Below, piece after piece: positions 37,234-49,425 of a stretch of DNA of 64,000 nucleotides. The position numbers were made by a program, and so were the translations under genes. Location: NCBI GenBank assembly GCA_009733575.1, contig ML769538.1, forward strand, positions 101,525 through 165,524, given 5' to 3'. Each line of letters begins with the position of its first letter. The stretch's first letter is position 1. Origin of the DNA: Gymnopus androsaceus JB14. Its lineage: Eukaryota > Basidiomycota > Agaricomycetes > Agaricales > Omphalotaceae. The notes under the pieces were generated by a model. The model made no database searches, was not told the origin of the DNA, and saw nothing but the letters and a program-made list of their open reading frames with translations.

Positions 37234-39009
37234 CTATGCATTAACAATAGCAGCCCCGAAAACCAATTGTAACATGACCTGAGCTCCGAAAATCAATCCA
37301 TATGCCTGACTGTAAAGACTGCTGGAGAGCCGCTGCTCAATCGTCGGGTTCGAAATGTGGCCCCTATCATTCCCCCAACTCACCCGAACTTTTCCGTCAC
37401 CTTCCAGGTCCTCTAACCCTCGATATATTCGATAGACCTTGCGGCTCCCTTTTCTCTTTGGAAAAGTAAGGTTCACCTCTATCAAGCAAGGAAGCATTAT
37501 CTGCGCTGGAGATTGCACGGAAGCAGCCCATCGCCAACGAATCATATCAAGAAATGCCGAGTCGTCAAATAATTTGGTAGTGACGATCATCGACAGTATA
37601 CGAAGGCGCGGAATTATATCGAGCAAGCGCAAATCTTCAATTAAAAAAGAAGTGATAGGACTGGTTTCGATGTTTCTGTCGTCGATATCGAGTTGAAGTA
37701 AGGACGGGGTGCTGTTGAGTAAAGTAAGAAGATCAGTGTCGAGCAGCGGTACTCGATTGAGTGTAAGTGCTTCCAAATGGCAAGATGAGAACTGGAAAAA
37801 GCGGGTGAAGGATTCTTTCGGCCACTCCCGGTTTGGTAAGTAGGATTGTTCAGTGCCAAAACTCTCAATGTGTAGGTGGGTAAGGTTGGGTAAGATGAAG
37901 GAATCCATGATGAAGGACAGAATTTGCATGCTGGAAGTAGATCCACAGAGATAAATTGTTAGGGAAGAAATCGTAGCCCACTCTCGTGAGGAGGGCATAG
38001 GCCAAGAATCGGTTTTAGTTCGGGGGTATTCCCTCAAACACAATGAGGTGATATTTGGATATAAAGCACGAATGTGATTCAGCTCTCCACACCACAGGTA
38101 TATTTCAAGGGATTGAAGGTTCGCACAGTACCCATGGTTGTTGATTACATTCTCCGAGCGGAATGCAACATGTGAATGGAGGGATTGAAGCTGCGGAGCA
38201 TTTTTTGTAAAAATGTCGAGTGCAGGCCAATGGGAACGATGAAGCTCCAGTTCCTCCAACACTGGAAATTCGAGGTGATAGTGTTCAGGATATGGAACCC
38301 GCCATTCCTTAAGAGCTGTACAACGGATTCGCAGCCGACGAAGACGTCGATGAGATCGCTGTAAAAAAAGCAACAGAGCTTCAAGATTCGCGTCGTCTGT
38401 GTCCGATGCCCCCAACATAATCACTTCGACAGTCAAAGGTAGCTCCTTGGAACGGTCGATATGCAGATGAAGCACGTTCCGAAAGTGCTGGAGATGCCGA
38501 TTGAAAAGTCTTTGAAGCAGACTTCCGATGGGAGTCAGAGCGGGTAAAACGAGCCTGAAATTTGTCCACAGTATAGGATCGGAGACAGTTAGGTTTTCCC
38601 AACGGGCGCAAACCCTGCCGAGGTCCATTGGAGGACTGCCAGATTGGATCGAATCTAGATCGACTTCCTTGGACAGTCCAAGACCGACATCCAAACCAAC
38701 AGGATTTGTACAGACCTCTTCGAAGATCTGCAATAGCAGTTCATTGGGAAGCTGTTGTATCGGAGGATTTCTTTCTACAATCCAGAACGCACGGATCGTA
38801 TCGCGTAGATGGCATAAGCTACCATCATCCGATACCTTCAGATATGACCTGCGCGATAGATCATTGTGGGCTATAACAAACAAAGAAGACGAAAAACTTA
38901 CATGTTGAACACAAGGAAGTGATAGCTGAGTTTGAACTTTGCCAGCGTTTTTAAACTTTCGAATTCGACGCGCGTTCCTTGCCGAGCCTGGAGTCGGAAG
39001 CCTCCACAA
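37234..39009 (-). CDS. F-box protein of the agaricomycete LRR-like type
   Basis: Long ORF of 591 residues. The F-box is near residue 85 (PPIQQLPNELLLQIFEEVCT, then LGRVCARWENLTVSDPILWTNF). Leucine-rich segments follow: FPVLEELELHRSHWPALDIF, LQSLEIYLWCGELNHIRALYP, SCHLEALTLNRVPLLDTDLL. A short intron may lie near the N-terminus, with a donor GTAAGT just after QLSLPCVQHV. The gene lies between the two ends of a broken MFS copy. It is a putative SCF substrate receptor. Confidence 0.75.
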   Translation of the reverse strand: MWRLPTPGSARNARRIRKFKNAGKVQTQLSLPCVQHVSFSSSLFVIAHNDLSRRSYLKVSDDGSLCHLRDTIRAFWIVERNPPIQQLPNELLLQIFEEVCTNPVGLDVGLGLSKEVDLDSIQSGSPPMDLGRVCARWENLTVSDPILWTNFRLVLPALTPIGSLLQRLFNRHLQHFRNVLHLHIDRSKELPLTVEVIMLGASDTDDANLEALLLFLQRSHRRLRRLRIRCTALKEWRVPYPEHYHLEFPVLEELELHRSHWPALDIFTKNAPQLQSLHSHVAFRSENVINNHGYCANLQSLEIYLWCGELNHIRALYPNITSLCLREYPRTKTDSWPMPSSREWATISSLTIYLCGSTSSMQILSFIMDSFILPNLTHLHIESFGTEQSYLPNREWPKESFTRFFQFSSCHLEALTLNRVPLLDTDLLTLLNSTPSLLQLDIDDRNIETSPITSFLIEDLRLLDIIPRLRILSMIVTTKLFDDSAFLDMIRWRWAASVQSPAQIMLPCLIEVNLTFPKRKGSRKVYRIYRGLEDLEGDGKVRVSWGNDRGHISNPTIEQRLSSSLYSQAYGLIFGAQVMLQLVFGAAIVNA

Positions 39010-39290
39010 TGCATATTGGTCAGATTATCGAGACAATGTAATTTGGTTCTTCTCCGGCCGACAGATATAGCGAAGAAACTTACCGATTAGTACATTTCTG
39101 TTGGGACTCGGGAGATTGTTAGATTTTGTGGGCAATCTCCCGCCAATCTCCAGGTTGGAAGTTTGTGCTGTGCTAGGCATCTCTCTATGCCTCCCCTTCG
39201 ATAGTAGCTGTACCGCAAACCAGTTGCTGGCGCTCGGTCATTTCCCGATAGCAGTAAGAAGTGACATACATGGATAACTATTTGTACTAA

Positions 39291-39500
39291 TTGTTCAAAA
39301 GAGTTCTGAGAACTTCGCTGGCCACAAATACCGCAAGAATAGGCTACATACTATCTTCGGGCGCAGTAGCTGCATATCTGTGGTTCTGTTTATCTCGAGA
39401 AAACAAAAGAAAGGCTACACTTGAGCAATCAAAGAGTTCAAAAATCTCCGATTCCATCGAAGAAACACAGAGGGCTCCACATCCTGTACCGATATATTGA
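39291..39500 (+). pseudogene. Relic of an MFS-gene last exon
   Basis: The segment reads FKRVLR...LATNTARIGYILSSGAV, AAYLWFCLSRENKRKATLEQ and SISDSIEETQR-like text. It aligns with the last exon of copies 1 and 2 (SSGAVAAYLWFWLSRENK). A deletion removes the HEYRKPHII part. It is the 3' partner of the relic at 36777. Confidence 0.7.
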
Positions 39501-39771
39501 TTAGTACTGGTACTGTTCATTAATTATAGCTAAAAGTATCGGCAGAACAGTAAATTATTGAATGTTGTTTAGTGATAACTATGAAGAATGCGATGAGTGC
39601 GTATCAAATCATAAAGGGCATGCAGGACCGAGTCAATGAAGAGGACAGAATAATTACTTAAAAGACGGCGCGTGTTGAAGGAATAATGATAACATAGAAT
39701 GTGTATGCGTTCGAAGTTCTGACAAATCCATGCGATAGTTGTGTAGCGAAAAAAAAAAAAAAGTCCCAGGC

Positions 39772-42700
39772 TTATGTGCGGGCTCGTAGTTTCCTCTTCT
39801 TCGCCCGAGGTGCTTGGTATACATAGTCGTCGTCATCGTAGTCGCTTTCTGGTGCAGCACCGCCCATGAAGGATTTGCGCTTCTCCTCTGCGTACTTGCG
39901 TAGCGCACGGAGGTTCGAGGACAGAGATCGCAGAAATTCCGTCTAGAAGATAAGCATTCAGCGTTAGAGGAAAGTCAGGAGAATCCACAGGTACGAACCT
40001 TTCCGATATCCGCCATTGGGTCATCTACTGCTCGCTTTTTTCGCTCTCGACACTAACAAGACACATCAGTAAACCATCGAAATACAAGGGTACAAAAAAC
40101 CAACCTTTGCTTGTTCACTCTTCTGCAACTCTCCCAAATTATCGATCCAAAGCTGAAGATGATCAACCTTCTTCTTCACCTCAACCTTCTCTTCTTGCCA
40201 CTCCATCATCATCGCATCCGCTTCGTCATCCGAGTCGGGAATAACGTACGAGCGGTTTGCTGCAACGCTTCGACGGGGCCGTTTCTTTCCCGCTGTAGAA
40301 GGTCCTGGAGTGGCGTTGGAAGAGACGGCTCTGGGCGGATGTTCGATTAGCACCTCGACCTGAGGATGCGAGATGCTGCCTCGTGAAGAATTGCTGTTCT
40401 TGCCCTTCATTTGATTGTAAATTCTTTTCGAGCAATCCCACTTGGAATCAATATAATCTTCTTCGCTTCGAAAGTACTCTGTGCCACCTTGGATGGCTGC
40501 AAATATGGTATAGTTCTAAATGAGCATAAAGTGAGATCGGTGTGCATTGTGCAACAGAAACGTTTTCCTTACCGCTGCTCGCCCTAGGCGCGCCAGAAGC
40601 TCGAAATGCCTTAACGTGAGAGGAACAGGGGCAGAAGCAGAGTCGTGCAGATAGTGTCGAAGGATCTAAGATGTTGGTTGAGTACTTCGTGTTCGGAAGG
40701 AAAGGTTATGCTACTACTTACGGTACCATTATCATTCAGGACGGCATGAGTCATGAATATCGCAGTAACGCTACTCCTGGGCCCAAAGTCGGCTTTGATC
40801 CATCTTGCCACAGAAAGACTATCTGGAGAAAGGTCCTTAGTCGATAGCAAGCAACGACCGAAAGACAAAGAATAATTACCGGCAGGAAGAAAGCTGAGAT
40901 GATCGTCGGAGAAGAAATAGTGTTGGTAGAAGCGACGCCGAGATCTGCTAGGCAGCAATTCATCTTGACGTATCATATTCGACAACGTTTCTCGTCCAAT
41001 AGCGCCCTATTCGTAAGGTTAACCAAATACAAGTAATTAGCTCAATGCTATTAAAACGCACCAGTTCCAAGGTGTTCGCACTACTATTTCCCTTGGACAC
41101 GTCATCCATATCCTCCGACTCAAGCTCAGCGTCTTCGCCACCCAACGATCCATCATCGCTTGGACCATCATCACTAGGCGTGGTACTCCAGAAGTAGGTC
41201 ATATCAGGAGGTTGGTTGAAACCCTTGTCTTTACAGAGGCTGGAACGATAGGACATGCAGGCTTCAACGTCTTCAGTATCCGGCAAGTCGTCCATTCTCA
41301 CTTGATGCTTGTCCATGACAGCGCGGATAATAGACTCGTGGACACTCGTGTGTAAATCATGAAGCCGCTTCAGCAGTTTCCCCTGTAGGATAGACAGATT
41401 ATGAAAACGGTCACTAAAAGATGAAGCTCATTACGAACCTTGCAGTCAATTTCCAGCAACCGGGTAGCAACGTTCTCGACAACAGTCTTCATCTCCTCCT
41501 GCGTCAAGCCTTTTCGCCCAGTTTCCGGAGACTCTAGCTCCACCTTCATATACTCGAACACGGGAGCATGGCGATCTATGAAAGGGTGGATTAATAGATT
41601 AAGCATGTCCGCTAGTGTTATCGGGCCGAGTTTCAACGGTTCGAGCTTTGCCTTTAGTGTAGATACACAAGCGGGAGAGCTGGGCTCGACGGACAAAAAT
41701 GCCGTTAATAGTATGACCAATCGGACTACAGGGTCGGATGTAGGGAAGTCCGCAAAAAGCTGTCGAAGATTCACTTGCGTGCTTGCTGACGTTAACGAGC
41801 GAGTTTTCAAGAAAAGCTAGAGCCAGTTGGTTAATTCGGATGGCGATCGCGAATAGGTAAATCATACCTTGATTAGATCTTCGACAAGCGTTCTGCACAG
41901 ATAAAGTAAATCTCGGTGCGAGTATATGCATCAAACTAAGGACTCACGGCAAGTCAAAGAGAAGGTCGCCAGATTTCGCGAGCAGCTTCAGGGCGCTATA
42001 GCCAGTCTCGTTGGCTTTAGCTTCCAGGCAGACCTCCGCGGCAACAGTCCGACTGAGAAACATTCTAGTGGCAGGTTAGGAACCCCTGTAGACCACTATA
42101 AAAACGTGTAGTACATACGATGGATCAAGTCGGCAGAGCTCCTGTACATTCTGAACAATAACTGCAGCCGTTCTGTCGCTTACGTTCGGCGAGCTTTCAA
42201 ACATCTTGCGGAATACAAAGTCGCGGTACTATGGTGGATGAGTTCTATAGTCTCTTTTCTGATCGACAAGAAACAACATACTTTCGCGTCCATATAAAAC
42301 CCATTCGCGACAGCGTATGGAAGTAAACGAGGTTCGATTGCGAGTGCCAAGGGGAATTGGGCCATGATAGGGTCCTTGAAAGCATTTATGGGTCGGTTTA
42401 TAGTCGCATTTATCCACACTAAACATACCTTGGTACTAAAAGGGATAAACTATAGGAACCATTGAGCGAGAGTGGCACAAGAAAGGAAACCAATGCGTAC
42501 GTTGTACTTTTCCAGTATGTCTCGGATTATTTCCCAATTAGTTGTCCTCAGGTTCGGAGGGTACCGACTTTCCTTGAGAAACGAGGTGAAGATAGATCCA
42601 TCGTCCTGACCCTAAACTCAAAAGAATTAAGAGGGGTGAACAAGGTCCGATTGCAGGGTCAGCCACGAACCTTTTCGCGTGGAATCTCGCCATATCGCGC

Positions 42701-43205
42701 GGACGCCAGTTGCATGAAATGGAGGAACACGGGGAGAGGGACATTGCGAACCCATTTTGTTTTGATAAAATGGGTTTGTGTGTAAAAGTAGTGATGCATG
42801 GCGAGCTGACAGAGGTATCTAGAGAGGTCCGCGCCGCTGGTCATCAGGATCTGTCGATAGCAATCATAAAATCAAGAAGAAGAAAAGGACACGGTGGTCA
42901 CACGGGTGAGAATGAGGCTCGATTTCATGGCAACGAGGAGCGCATACATCAAGTACTCGTTCATTGACGATCTTTCCGCGACCCAAGGCCTCGAAGACGG
43001 CTGTGCTGGGTCCATAGCGATTCAAAAAGTAGTGAGCTCGAGTATAAGGGTCTTGCGAGAATTTGTAGAGCCGTTTGGAGAGGAGGACGAAGGGAGTTGG
43101 ATCATGCAATTCGTAGAATATTAGCTGGAGGATTTCATCTGGGAGCAGATAATTTAGCTGTGGCCATAACAGCGTACGAGTTGCCATACCACAAAGGCAG
43201 TCCAT
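39772..43205 (-). CDS. Large F-box protein conserved in agaricomycetes
   Basis: An N-terminal F-box (LNYLLPDEILQLIFYELHDPTPF, LSKRLYKFSQDPYTRAHYFL) is followed by a long helical region with conserved strings: SGADLSRYLCQLAMHHYF, LRTTNWEIIRDILEKYN, DPIMAQFPLALAIEPRLLPY and YRDFVFRKMFESSP. Acidic segments (DDGPSDDGSLGGEDAELESE) and basic nuclear-type clusters (KKRPRRS near the end, RAKKRKLRAR at the terminus) follow. The first exon is 43205-42948, then about a dozen further exons, all splicing in frame. The start ATG (43205) could also be 43187. Function is unknown beyond the F-box. No frame break was seen, in contrast to its neighbours. Confidence 0.75.
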
Positions 43206-43497
43206 GTCGGGCGTGGAGATCTGAAACAAAGGCGAGTGATTTGAGAGACTGCTCGCCGCCAGCAACGAAGAGGAAGATATGAAGAAGATGGTAAAAGGAG
43301 AAGAAGAGTGGAATTCGGTGACAAGCCGGGGCACGCGTCACGTTTCCATGCAAAAAAAGTCGTTTCAAGTGTAAGTTGTTCCAAATTAGTTCCCAAGATG
43401 TCGCAGTGGGTTTGTGCGCGGGAGAAGACATAAGCTCATAAATTTAAAAGCTTATTCAATACTAGATTCCTTGTAGCTAGTACAATACAAAGTATAT

Positions 43498-44647
43498 TCA
43501 AAACATCCGTCCATAATAAGATTTCCAGATTCTCCACGGTAGCTTCCACTCTCTCGTTTGCAGACTAGGTTCGAAAACATCAAAGTTTACTTTTTCTAAC
43601 CGCTTGAGAATGCTTGACACTGGTACCTGTAGTCCTGATGTATCAGACCCGACAAGATCGAAAGAAACCACAGGCCACACTTACCCCGGCCAGAAAAACG
43701 GGCATAGCTTCCTGTAGAGCGCCCTCTTGTCGGAACATACTTTGGGCTGTAACAAGGTGATCATTCGCAAGGGTTGCAAACTCAAATACTGCATCGTCGA
43801 TACCCTGCGCGGCCGGCCCTCTGCGGAAAACCTCCTCTTGCACTACCCTATGCTTTGCCGTGATTTCTGCTGGAATTACCATCCGTCCGCTTTTAGCGTG
43901 AAAAGGCAGCGCGCGAAGAAGAGTAGTGAAAGTTTGAGCGGCACCAAGATGAGATGCGGCATGTGATAGACCGGAGGACGGTAAAGCAAGCAAGGAAAGC
44001 AAAAGGTACAACACAGTTGAAGAGGTAGATTCCGAATGGGCTGTCAGGGAGTCGACGGTAAGGTGGACCGGCACTTGTAGCTCGGCCTCCTTCGGATCTC
44101 TTTAGCTATAGGAGGGAGAAAAAGGTCAGGAAAACTCACGCGTGCGTCTATGATCCTTTTGAAATGGTAAGGTGGTAAGTTTGCTTTGACAGAGGTTTGA
44201 TGTAATGCTTGCGCAATTGGATGCCTAGGAGGATTGCCCTGAGGTTGCAGCCGATTTTAGCATAACAAGACGCGATATTAGAGTTGGGTGACACGCACGT
44301 CAGCTATGGCTTTCATTGCGTCCCTCCAAAATTGCATCCTCATCGTTCCAATGGTCGAATTAGACACAGAATCTTGTATCATGGCGAGTTCCGTCTATAG
44401 CGCGTTAGTCAGGGTTGGAGATAAGCTAAAGCCTTGGTAGACGCACAGAGAACGCTTGAAGAGCAAAATACCCACCTCGGAGCTCCTTTGGCCAGAACTG
44501 GCCAATCAGATATGCCTCATAATTGTGCTTTTGAACGAGTTTTGAGCAGTATTCTGCTGGATCGGTAGCAGAGGTCGATTGACAGCGTGAAAAAGGAGAT
44601 CTGCTGGTGGCCCGGAGCTTCAGGCATTGAATTTTGGCAGAGTGCAT
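43498..44647 (-). CDS. NDUFAF6-like squalene/phytoene-synthase-family assembly factor
   Basis: Homologue of mitochondrial complex I assembly factor 6 (family knowledge). The Arg/Ser-rich N-terminus (HSAKIQCLKLRATSRSPFSR) fits a presequence. The core shows YCSKLVQKHNYEAYL, FWPKELRGGYFALQAFSVEL, MRMQFWRDAMKAI, DSLTAHSESTSSTVLYLLL, HAASHLGAAQTFTTLLRALP and LPWRIWKSYYGRMF at the end. The aspartate-rich prenyl-diphosphate motifs of true synthases are absent, as in this subfamily. The junction near 44140 (RIIDAR|DPKEAELQ) fits only if one base is extra next to the GTGAGT donor. The gene is divergent from PSF1. Confidence 0.82.
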
Positions 44648-44796
44648 GAAATGAAAGCAAACAAAGTTGAAGCCCCGACTCTTAAACTCAACCCTGACCG
44701 GCTGTATCGGCCCGGTAAGCTTCGATGACGCAAATGGAATTAACCGCCGGGATCCATTTGTCACATGTCACACTTTGTCCTTCCTTCAATTCCACG
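44648..44796. promoter_or_regulatory. Divergent gap between NDUFAF6-like and PSF1 start codons
   Basis: 149 bp separate two start codons pointing apart, so both promoters must lie here or overlap the genes. No clear TATA box. Confidence 0.4.
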
Positions 44797-45399
44797 ATGA
44801 GCTCAGATACGCGCCAATTTGGCGACCTCGCCACACAACTGGTAATGGAATCGCGTCGATCCACTCAAACAGACACTCTGCTAAAATACAACGACTCTCT
44901 CGTCCGTTCTCTTATTCGCGAACAACGTGATCTAGAAAAAACCGCAGAGTCATTTGAAACCAGTGACCGTGATCCTCCTCCTGCTCTTTTAATCCTTCAA
45001 ACCGTGGTCATCAGAAACAAACGTTGTCTTTTAGCCTATCATGCTCATCGCATTGACCGTCTACGTGATCTCTACTGGGCAGTTGGCGGCGCTCTTCCTC
45101 ATATCCTTTCCAACCAGGACATCAGGAGTAAACTTTCCCCACACGAGGTCGACTATCTTCGGGAATACAACAGCTCCGTCATGGAGTTCCGCTCAGAGTT
45201 CTCTCATGAACTCGATATCACCGCCAACATCACTAATCCTCCCAAGGATCTTCACGTACTCGTGCACGTCGTAAAAGATTGCGGGGTAATCCAGACCGAA
45301 CTCGGTAGTATTGATTTCCAAAAGGGTCAAAGGTTCATGGTGCGGCGCGCTGATATAGAGCATCTTATTGTGCAAGGTTACCTTGAGGAGGTTTCATAG
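44797..45399 (+). CDS. PSF1: GINS complex subunit Psf1
   Basis: Subunit of the GINS tetramer in the CMG replicative helicase (family knowledge). Single exon, 200 residues. It begins MSSDTRQFGDLATQLV, with the family strings ESRRSTQTDTLLKYN, LQTVVIRNKRCLLAYHAHR, IDRLRDLYWAVGG and LSPHEVDYLREYNSSVMEF. A C-terminal beta domain (VLVHVVKDCGVIQTELGSI, FMVRRADIEHLIVQGYLEE) follows. The start at 44797 gives the usual N-terminus; the in-frame ATG at 44725 would add 24 unlike residues. Confidence 0.92.
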   Translation: MSSDTRQFGDLATQLVMESRRSTQTDTLLKYNDSLVRSLIREQRDLEKTAESFETSDRDPPPALLILQTVVIRNKRCLLAYHAHRIDRLRDLYWAVGGALPHILSNQDIRSKLSPHEVDYLREYNSSVMEFRSEFSHELDITANITNPPKDLHVLVHVVKDCGVIQTELGSIDFQKGQRFMVRRADIEHLIVQGYLEEVS

Positions 45400-46635
45400 G
45401 TGTGTAACCGCTTCGGGATTCATTTGTGGTTGTTGCCAAGTAGTTGACGATAGGATCTAGCACCGCTCCTTTTCAATGCATGGCTCATTCCGCTCCCTCC
45501 GGTGTCGCAGTGGGCCTGCTTAACTGCGGTGCAATCCGAAGCAGTCGGTGCCGTCGTACTTGCAGAATCAACATGACATACCCATCGTCTCCTGATTCGC
45601 CTCTTCCTCCGATTGTGTGTGCATGCTTATGTATATCATATCGGAGTATGAAACTGGCTTTGGATGGGAAGAAATACGAACCGTATAGCTGGCGATGATC
45701 GATAATGCTCGGTGGTACTAGCCGGCGACCATATCCTTTCCCAAAATCCTCATAGACGTCGATCTCACCCTACAATCGTATTCTTAACGGCCGTCTTTCT
45801 TTTTTGGACATGTATCATGCCTGATTAAATTAACAGTGGCGATTGGAATGAATGTACAGTAACTATTTTCTGCACCCTACTCCAACCCCCAAAAGTATGA
45901 GCAAGCCCGACGCTTCAGTCTTTGAGGCGAGAAACTAGCAGTTGGTTCAACTTTATCGGAAATAAATTTCAAGCTGATTCCCAAAATAGACTTACTTCTG
46001 TGTGTAATAGGCAGTGGTAGCGGAATGAAGGGCGTGACGATAAAAATTCTGCGAATTCCATACTTAGAAAAAATACATACACGAGCCTTCGCAGAACCCT
46101 TGCATACACGAGACATTTGACAAAAGTAACGGTCGTAGAAGATTCTACCGAGTGCATCTGACATGAACGGAGGTCCTAACAATGGCATGAACGACAGTCA
46201 AGGTTTTGAATGAAAGAACCCACTTCGATCAAGAAATTTACATGCTCCTGTTCCCAGACAGTCATTCCGCCGGTAAGATGAGTACCAATTGCCTCCTACT
46301 TCGTCTCCTGTCATGGTGACCCTGCATCCGCACACACTCTCTCCTAAGTACTTCGTCGCTTCTTCGGAATCTCGCTTGCTAACTTTACGACTCATAAACC
46401 AAAGGGGTAGGTTTCAGGCCTTCAGACTCGCTTATAAGGATTTTGTCATTACTTTATTGTGCTATGTTCGTATTATACATATCTCGCAGCACTCGACCCG
46501 TGCAAAAGCGGGATCGATCAAGAAGGTGGGATTTGGGAGACGCGATTCTGGCTATGACCTAGCCGCCCACATTCCTCAATCTTGCTCGTATACAACCTGC
46601 GCTGGGCTCCTATAAATACGAGTCAATCGTAACAC
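45400..46635. other. Intergenic region
   Basis: About 1.2 kb between the convergent 3' ends of PSF1 and the Hsp70-like gene. Only short, non-conserved ORFs are visible. Confidence 0.5.
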
Positions 46636-49071
46636 CTAATGATGCATTAGTAGACAGGCCCACCTCTTCTCGACTCCCTAACAGAGGCAAAAGAGGTGTC
46701 AGCGTACAGTCATTCTCAACGGATTGCAGCAAGGGAACATACATTCTCCTTCCACGCAATCTGAGCTTTCAGCTCCGTCAGACCGAACAACAAAATAACA
46801 TCATATTCTGTTTCATAGTATATCAAACCGTTACGAGGATTCCGAAGTCTCTTAGGGGATACTTGCGAAATGTCTGCAGTCACCGTGCAGGCGGTCGAAT
46901 ACATTTCTGTTTGAACTGGTGAGCATGATAAAGTCGAGAAAGGCATAACTTACCGGAATCCACATCAGTCCAGAGAGGGTTTTGTCACTTCCTTGATAAT
47001 ATAAGATCTCCACCGACATGTTATCCAAAGGAGCGCTAGTTTCACGGTGTAGAATCCGGCTCGAAACTCCTGCTCTTCCAATACTTGCACATCCTGTAGA
47101 AGAGGATGATGAACCGCCGATCATGCAGTTAAGGGAAAGTCCTGACCTTTTCGCAATATAGATGAATACTTATTTAACTACTTTCAGCTTTCCAGATATG
47201 TCGTCGGTGATGTATCCTCGTCTTTGGTGCTCAGTATCATGTGCGTTGTACCGAGTCCAACATTTTAGCCCATAGGACCATCTGGAGACGCGACCGGTGA
47301 CATAGTGATCCAAATAAAACGAAACGGCCCCATCGGAAACTGCTTTGTTTCTGTATTGAACACGTTCAAAATACTAGACCAAAAATCGAACTATAGACAA
47401 TGCTTACACATGAGTATCCGGACGGTGTATACTCAATCCCAGAGGCTGCAAACCGTCCCTGAGTTTGGAAAAAAGCCAAGGGCTTGCAGCAAATCCGCCG
47501 ACCAGAAACACAGACTACAGACATGAGTCAAATTAACCACCCAAGTTACCCTTAATTTAAAGGCTCAGGTGCTAACCGTTATAGTTTTTCGCGCGTCACT
47601 GCGCTGTTTCACGACGGCTTTCAAAGCCGCTTTAATAGACGGTTCGAAGAAACGCGCAACATCAGGCCTGTTAAGGAAGCTTCGATTATAAAACGACTGA
47701 AAGAGACGCAGACAACATACCCTGGAATCTTCATTTGACCAGATCGAATATTGAGAGTAGGATCAGTTTGATCTCGCCCACCAAATCTGACAAAAGAAGG
47801 TTCATCGCTGTTTCTAAACTGCAGCTTGCTCGTCTGGTCGAATATATCAGTTATTCTTGGCACGTCCCCATAGAAGTCAGTTCCTCTGAGTTTATCTGTG
47901 GGGAAAGTGTTATAGCTCAAGCTTGAAGGTGTGCCAAAATTGAATGAGCCGATACTCACCTCGAAGATAGGTACGAGACTCCTCTGTGACGAAAATTGAC
48001 CCGGCAAAGCAGCCTTTATTAAACATGAGTGTTCTGTCGCATAATGTAGAAATTTGATACACGTACACTCAGAACGACTAATTTCTTTGAACGAGATAGT
48101 TTTTCCAGATCCGGACGAGTATGCGCTGAGGTCGATGGTTCCGCCTCCAGCATCGAGGATGACGATTCCTTCATCTTCCTGTATCAACGCCGCGGACATC
48201 AGTAAACAATCATTCATGGTCCCAAAGAGCTTGAAGACATACAGCAATCCTAAGACCGTTGTTGACACAAAAGTGCAAGCTAGCCTCTCCTTCGGTAACG
48301 AAATGTATGCGACCTTGGTCCTCGGGGTCATTGGTAACCAGTCCAGCTAAGACTGAAGCACGTCGCATGTAGCTTTGCTGTGCACCTTCCCAGCCATTTG
48401 GGTGACTTAGAACAAATATGATTCGATCTTTAACCGAATCCCAGAAATGGACACCATCGGGGAGCATCGTTTCCTCGACAAAGGACTTGGTGCACGCCAA
48501 AAGATATTGTAGGAAATCAGCCAGTACTTCTACCAGGGACTTGTTCGGTGGGAGCGACGGGATGTGCTTGTACGCGGGTTGGGAGGTATCAGAATTCGGT
48601 CTTAGATGCATCTTAAACCTATAAAATCAAGATGTTATCTCGCGTTCATCGTCAAGGTGAAGAATGCGAAAGGGCCAAACTTACCATTCCACTTTGGTCC
48701 ATTGTTCGTCCTCGGCTTGTTCGATTACAGAGGGTAACTGAGTCTCTGCACCGATTGCGCGCGCTACACCCGTAGCATCGTAATACAACACTGAAGCGAT
48801 CTTTGAAGAACCGCCAGGACTTTGACCGGGGAACCTATCGACTCTTTAGACAGTTCGACACAACTTGTCCTGGAACAACTGACCTAGTGACACCCTTGAT
48901 TTCTGGTTCTACACCTGGATCGAGCACGCTGCGAGAGCAGACTTGAGTAGCATACTTCGTATTGAATGTTATGAGCACAAACCTGTATGATACGCCGGAA
49001 AAAGTCGTTCCAACGTCGAAAGCAATGACCAGACCTCGTTGAGAGCCAGCGAAAGGTTTGCGCCTGGACAT
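46636..49071 (-). CDS. Hsp70-like ATPase of the HSPA12-like expanded basidiomycete family; 3' part frame-damaged
   Basis: Actin-like ATPase fold. The phosphate-1 motif is VIAFDVGTTFSGVSY, phosphate-2 is VILDAGGGTIDLSAY and the adenosine motif is VFLVGGFAASPWLFSKL. Between them run KSLVEVLADFLQYLL, LSHPNGWEGAQQSYMRRA and FYGDVPRITDIFDQ, as usual for this agaricomycete-expanded group, which lacks the canonical Hsp70 peptide-binding half. It starts at 49071 (MSRRKPFAGSQRG). The exons to ~47.2 kb splice in frame. Downstream, the link from GKLKV to QEFRAGFY, the site FYTV/RETSAP near 47040, and the last exon (GVEKR then WACLLMHH rather than GPVY) each need a one- or two-base shift. Role unknown. 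Confidence 0.72.
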
Positions 49072-49425
49072 GGTTGTAAAAGAAAGAAGTGAGCCACTCG
49101 AAGACGAGTTCAAATTAAATACCTGAGGCTGCACGTTGCTTTTACTTAAAAACTTGTAAGGTAATAGCTGCGGATCTACGGTTGGTACAAACGAATGTCA
49201 TTGACAAACCTTGTAGTGTATTACTATGAGCTTAAAGACCTGCGGAGAAGACGTCCTAGTAGGTCCAGGCTACAAGCCATGTGAGTTATGAAGTAAATTT
49301 TACGGCGATGCTGAGGAGGAAGTATTTAGGGTAACAGCATCCCCAATTTCGCACTTCGATGCTGCCCGGATTGGTAGAAATTTGGAATCGGATAACCAAC
49401 TCATCCTCTCCTCGATATTCGATGC

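Noticed and set aside
39749..39763. Poly-A/T run that might mark a retroelement tail
   Set aside because: Lies just past the stop of the large F-box gene with no element or target duplication beside it; an ordinary homopolymer.
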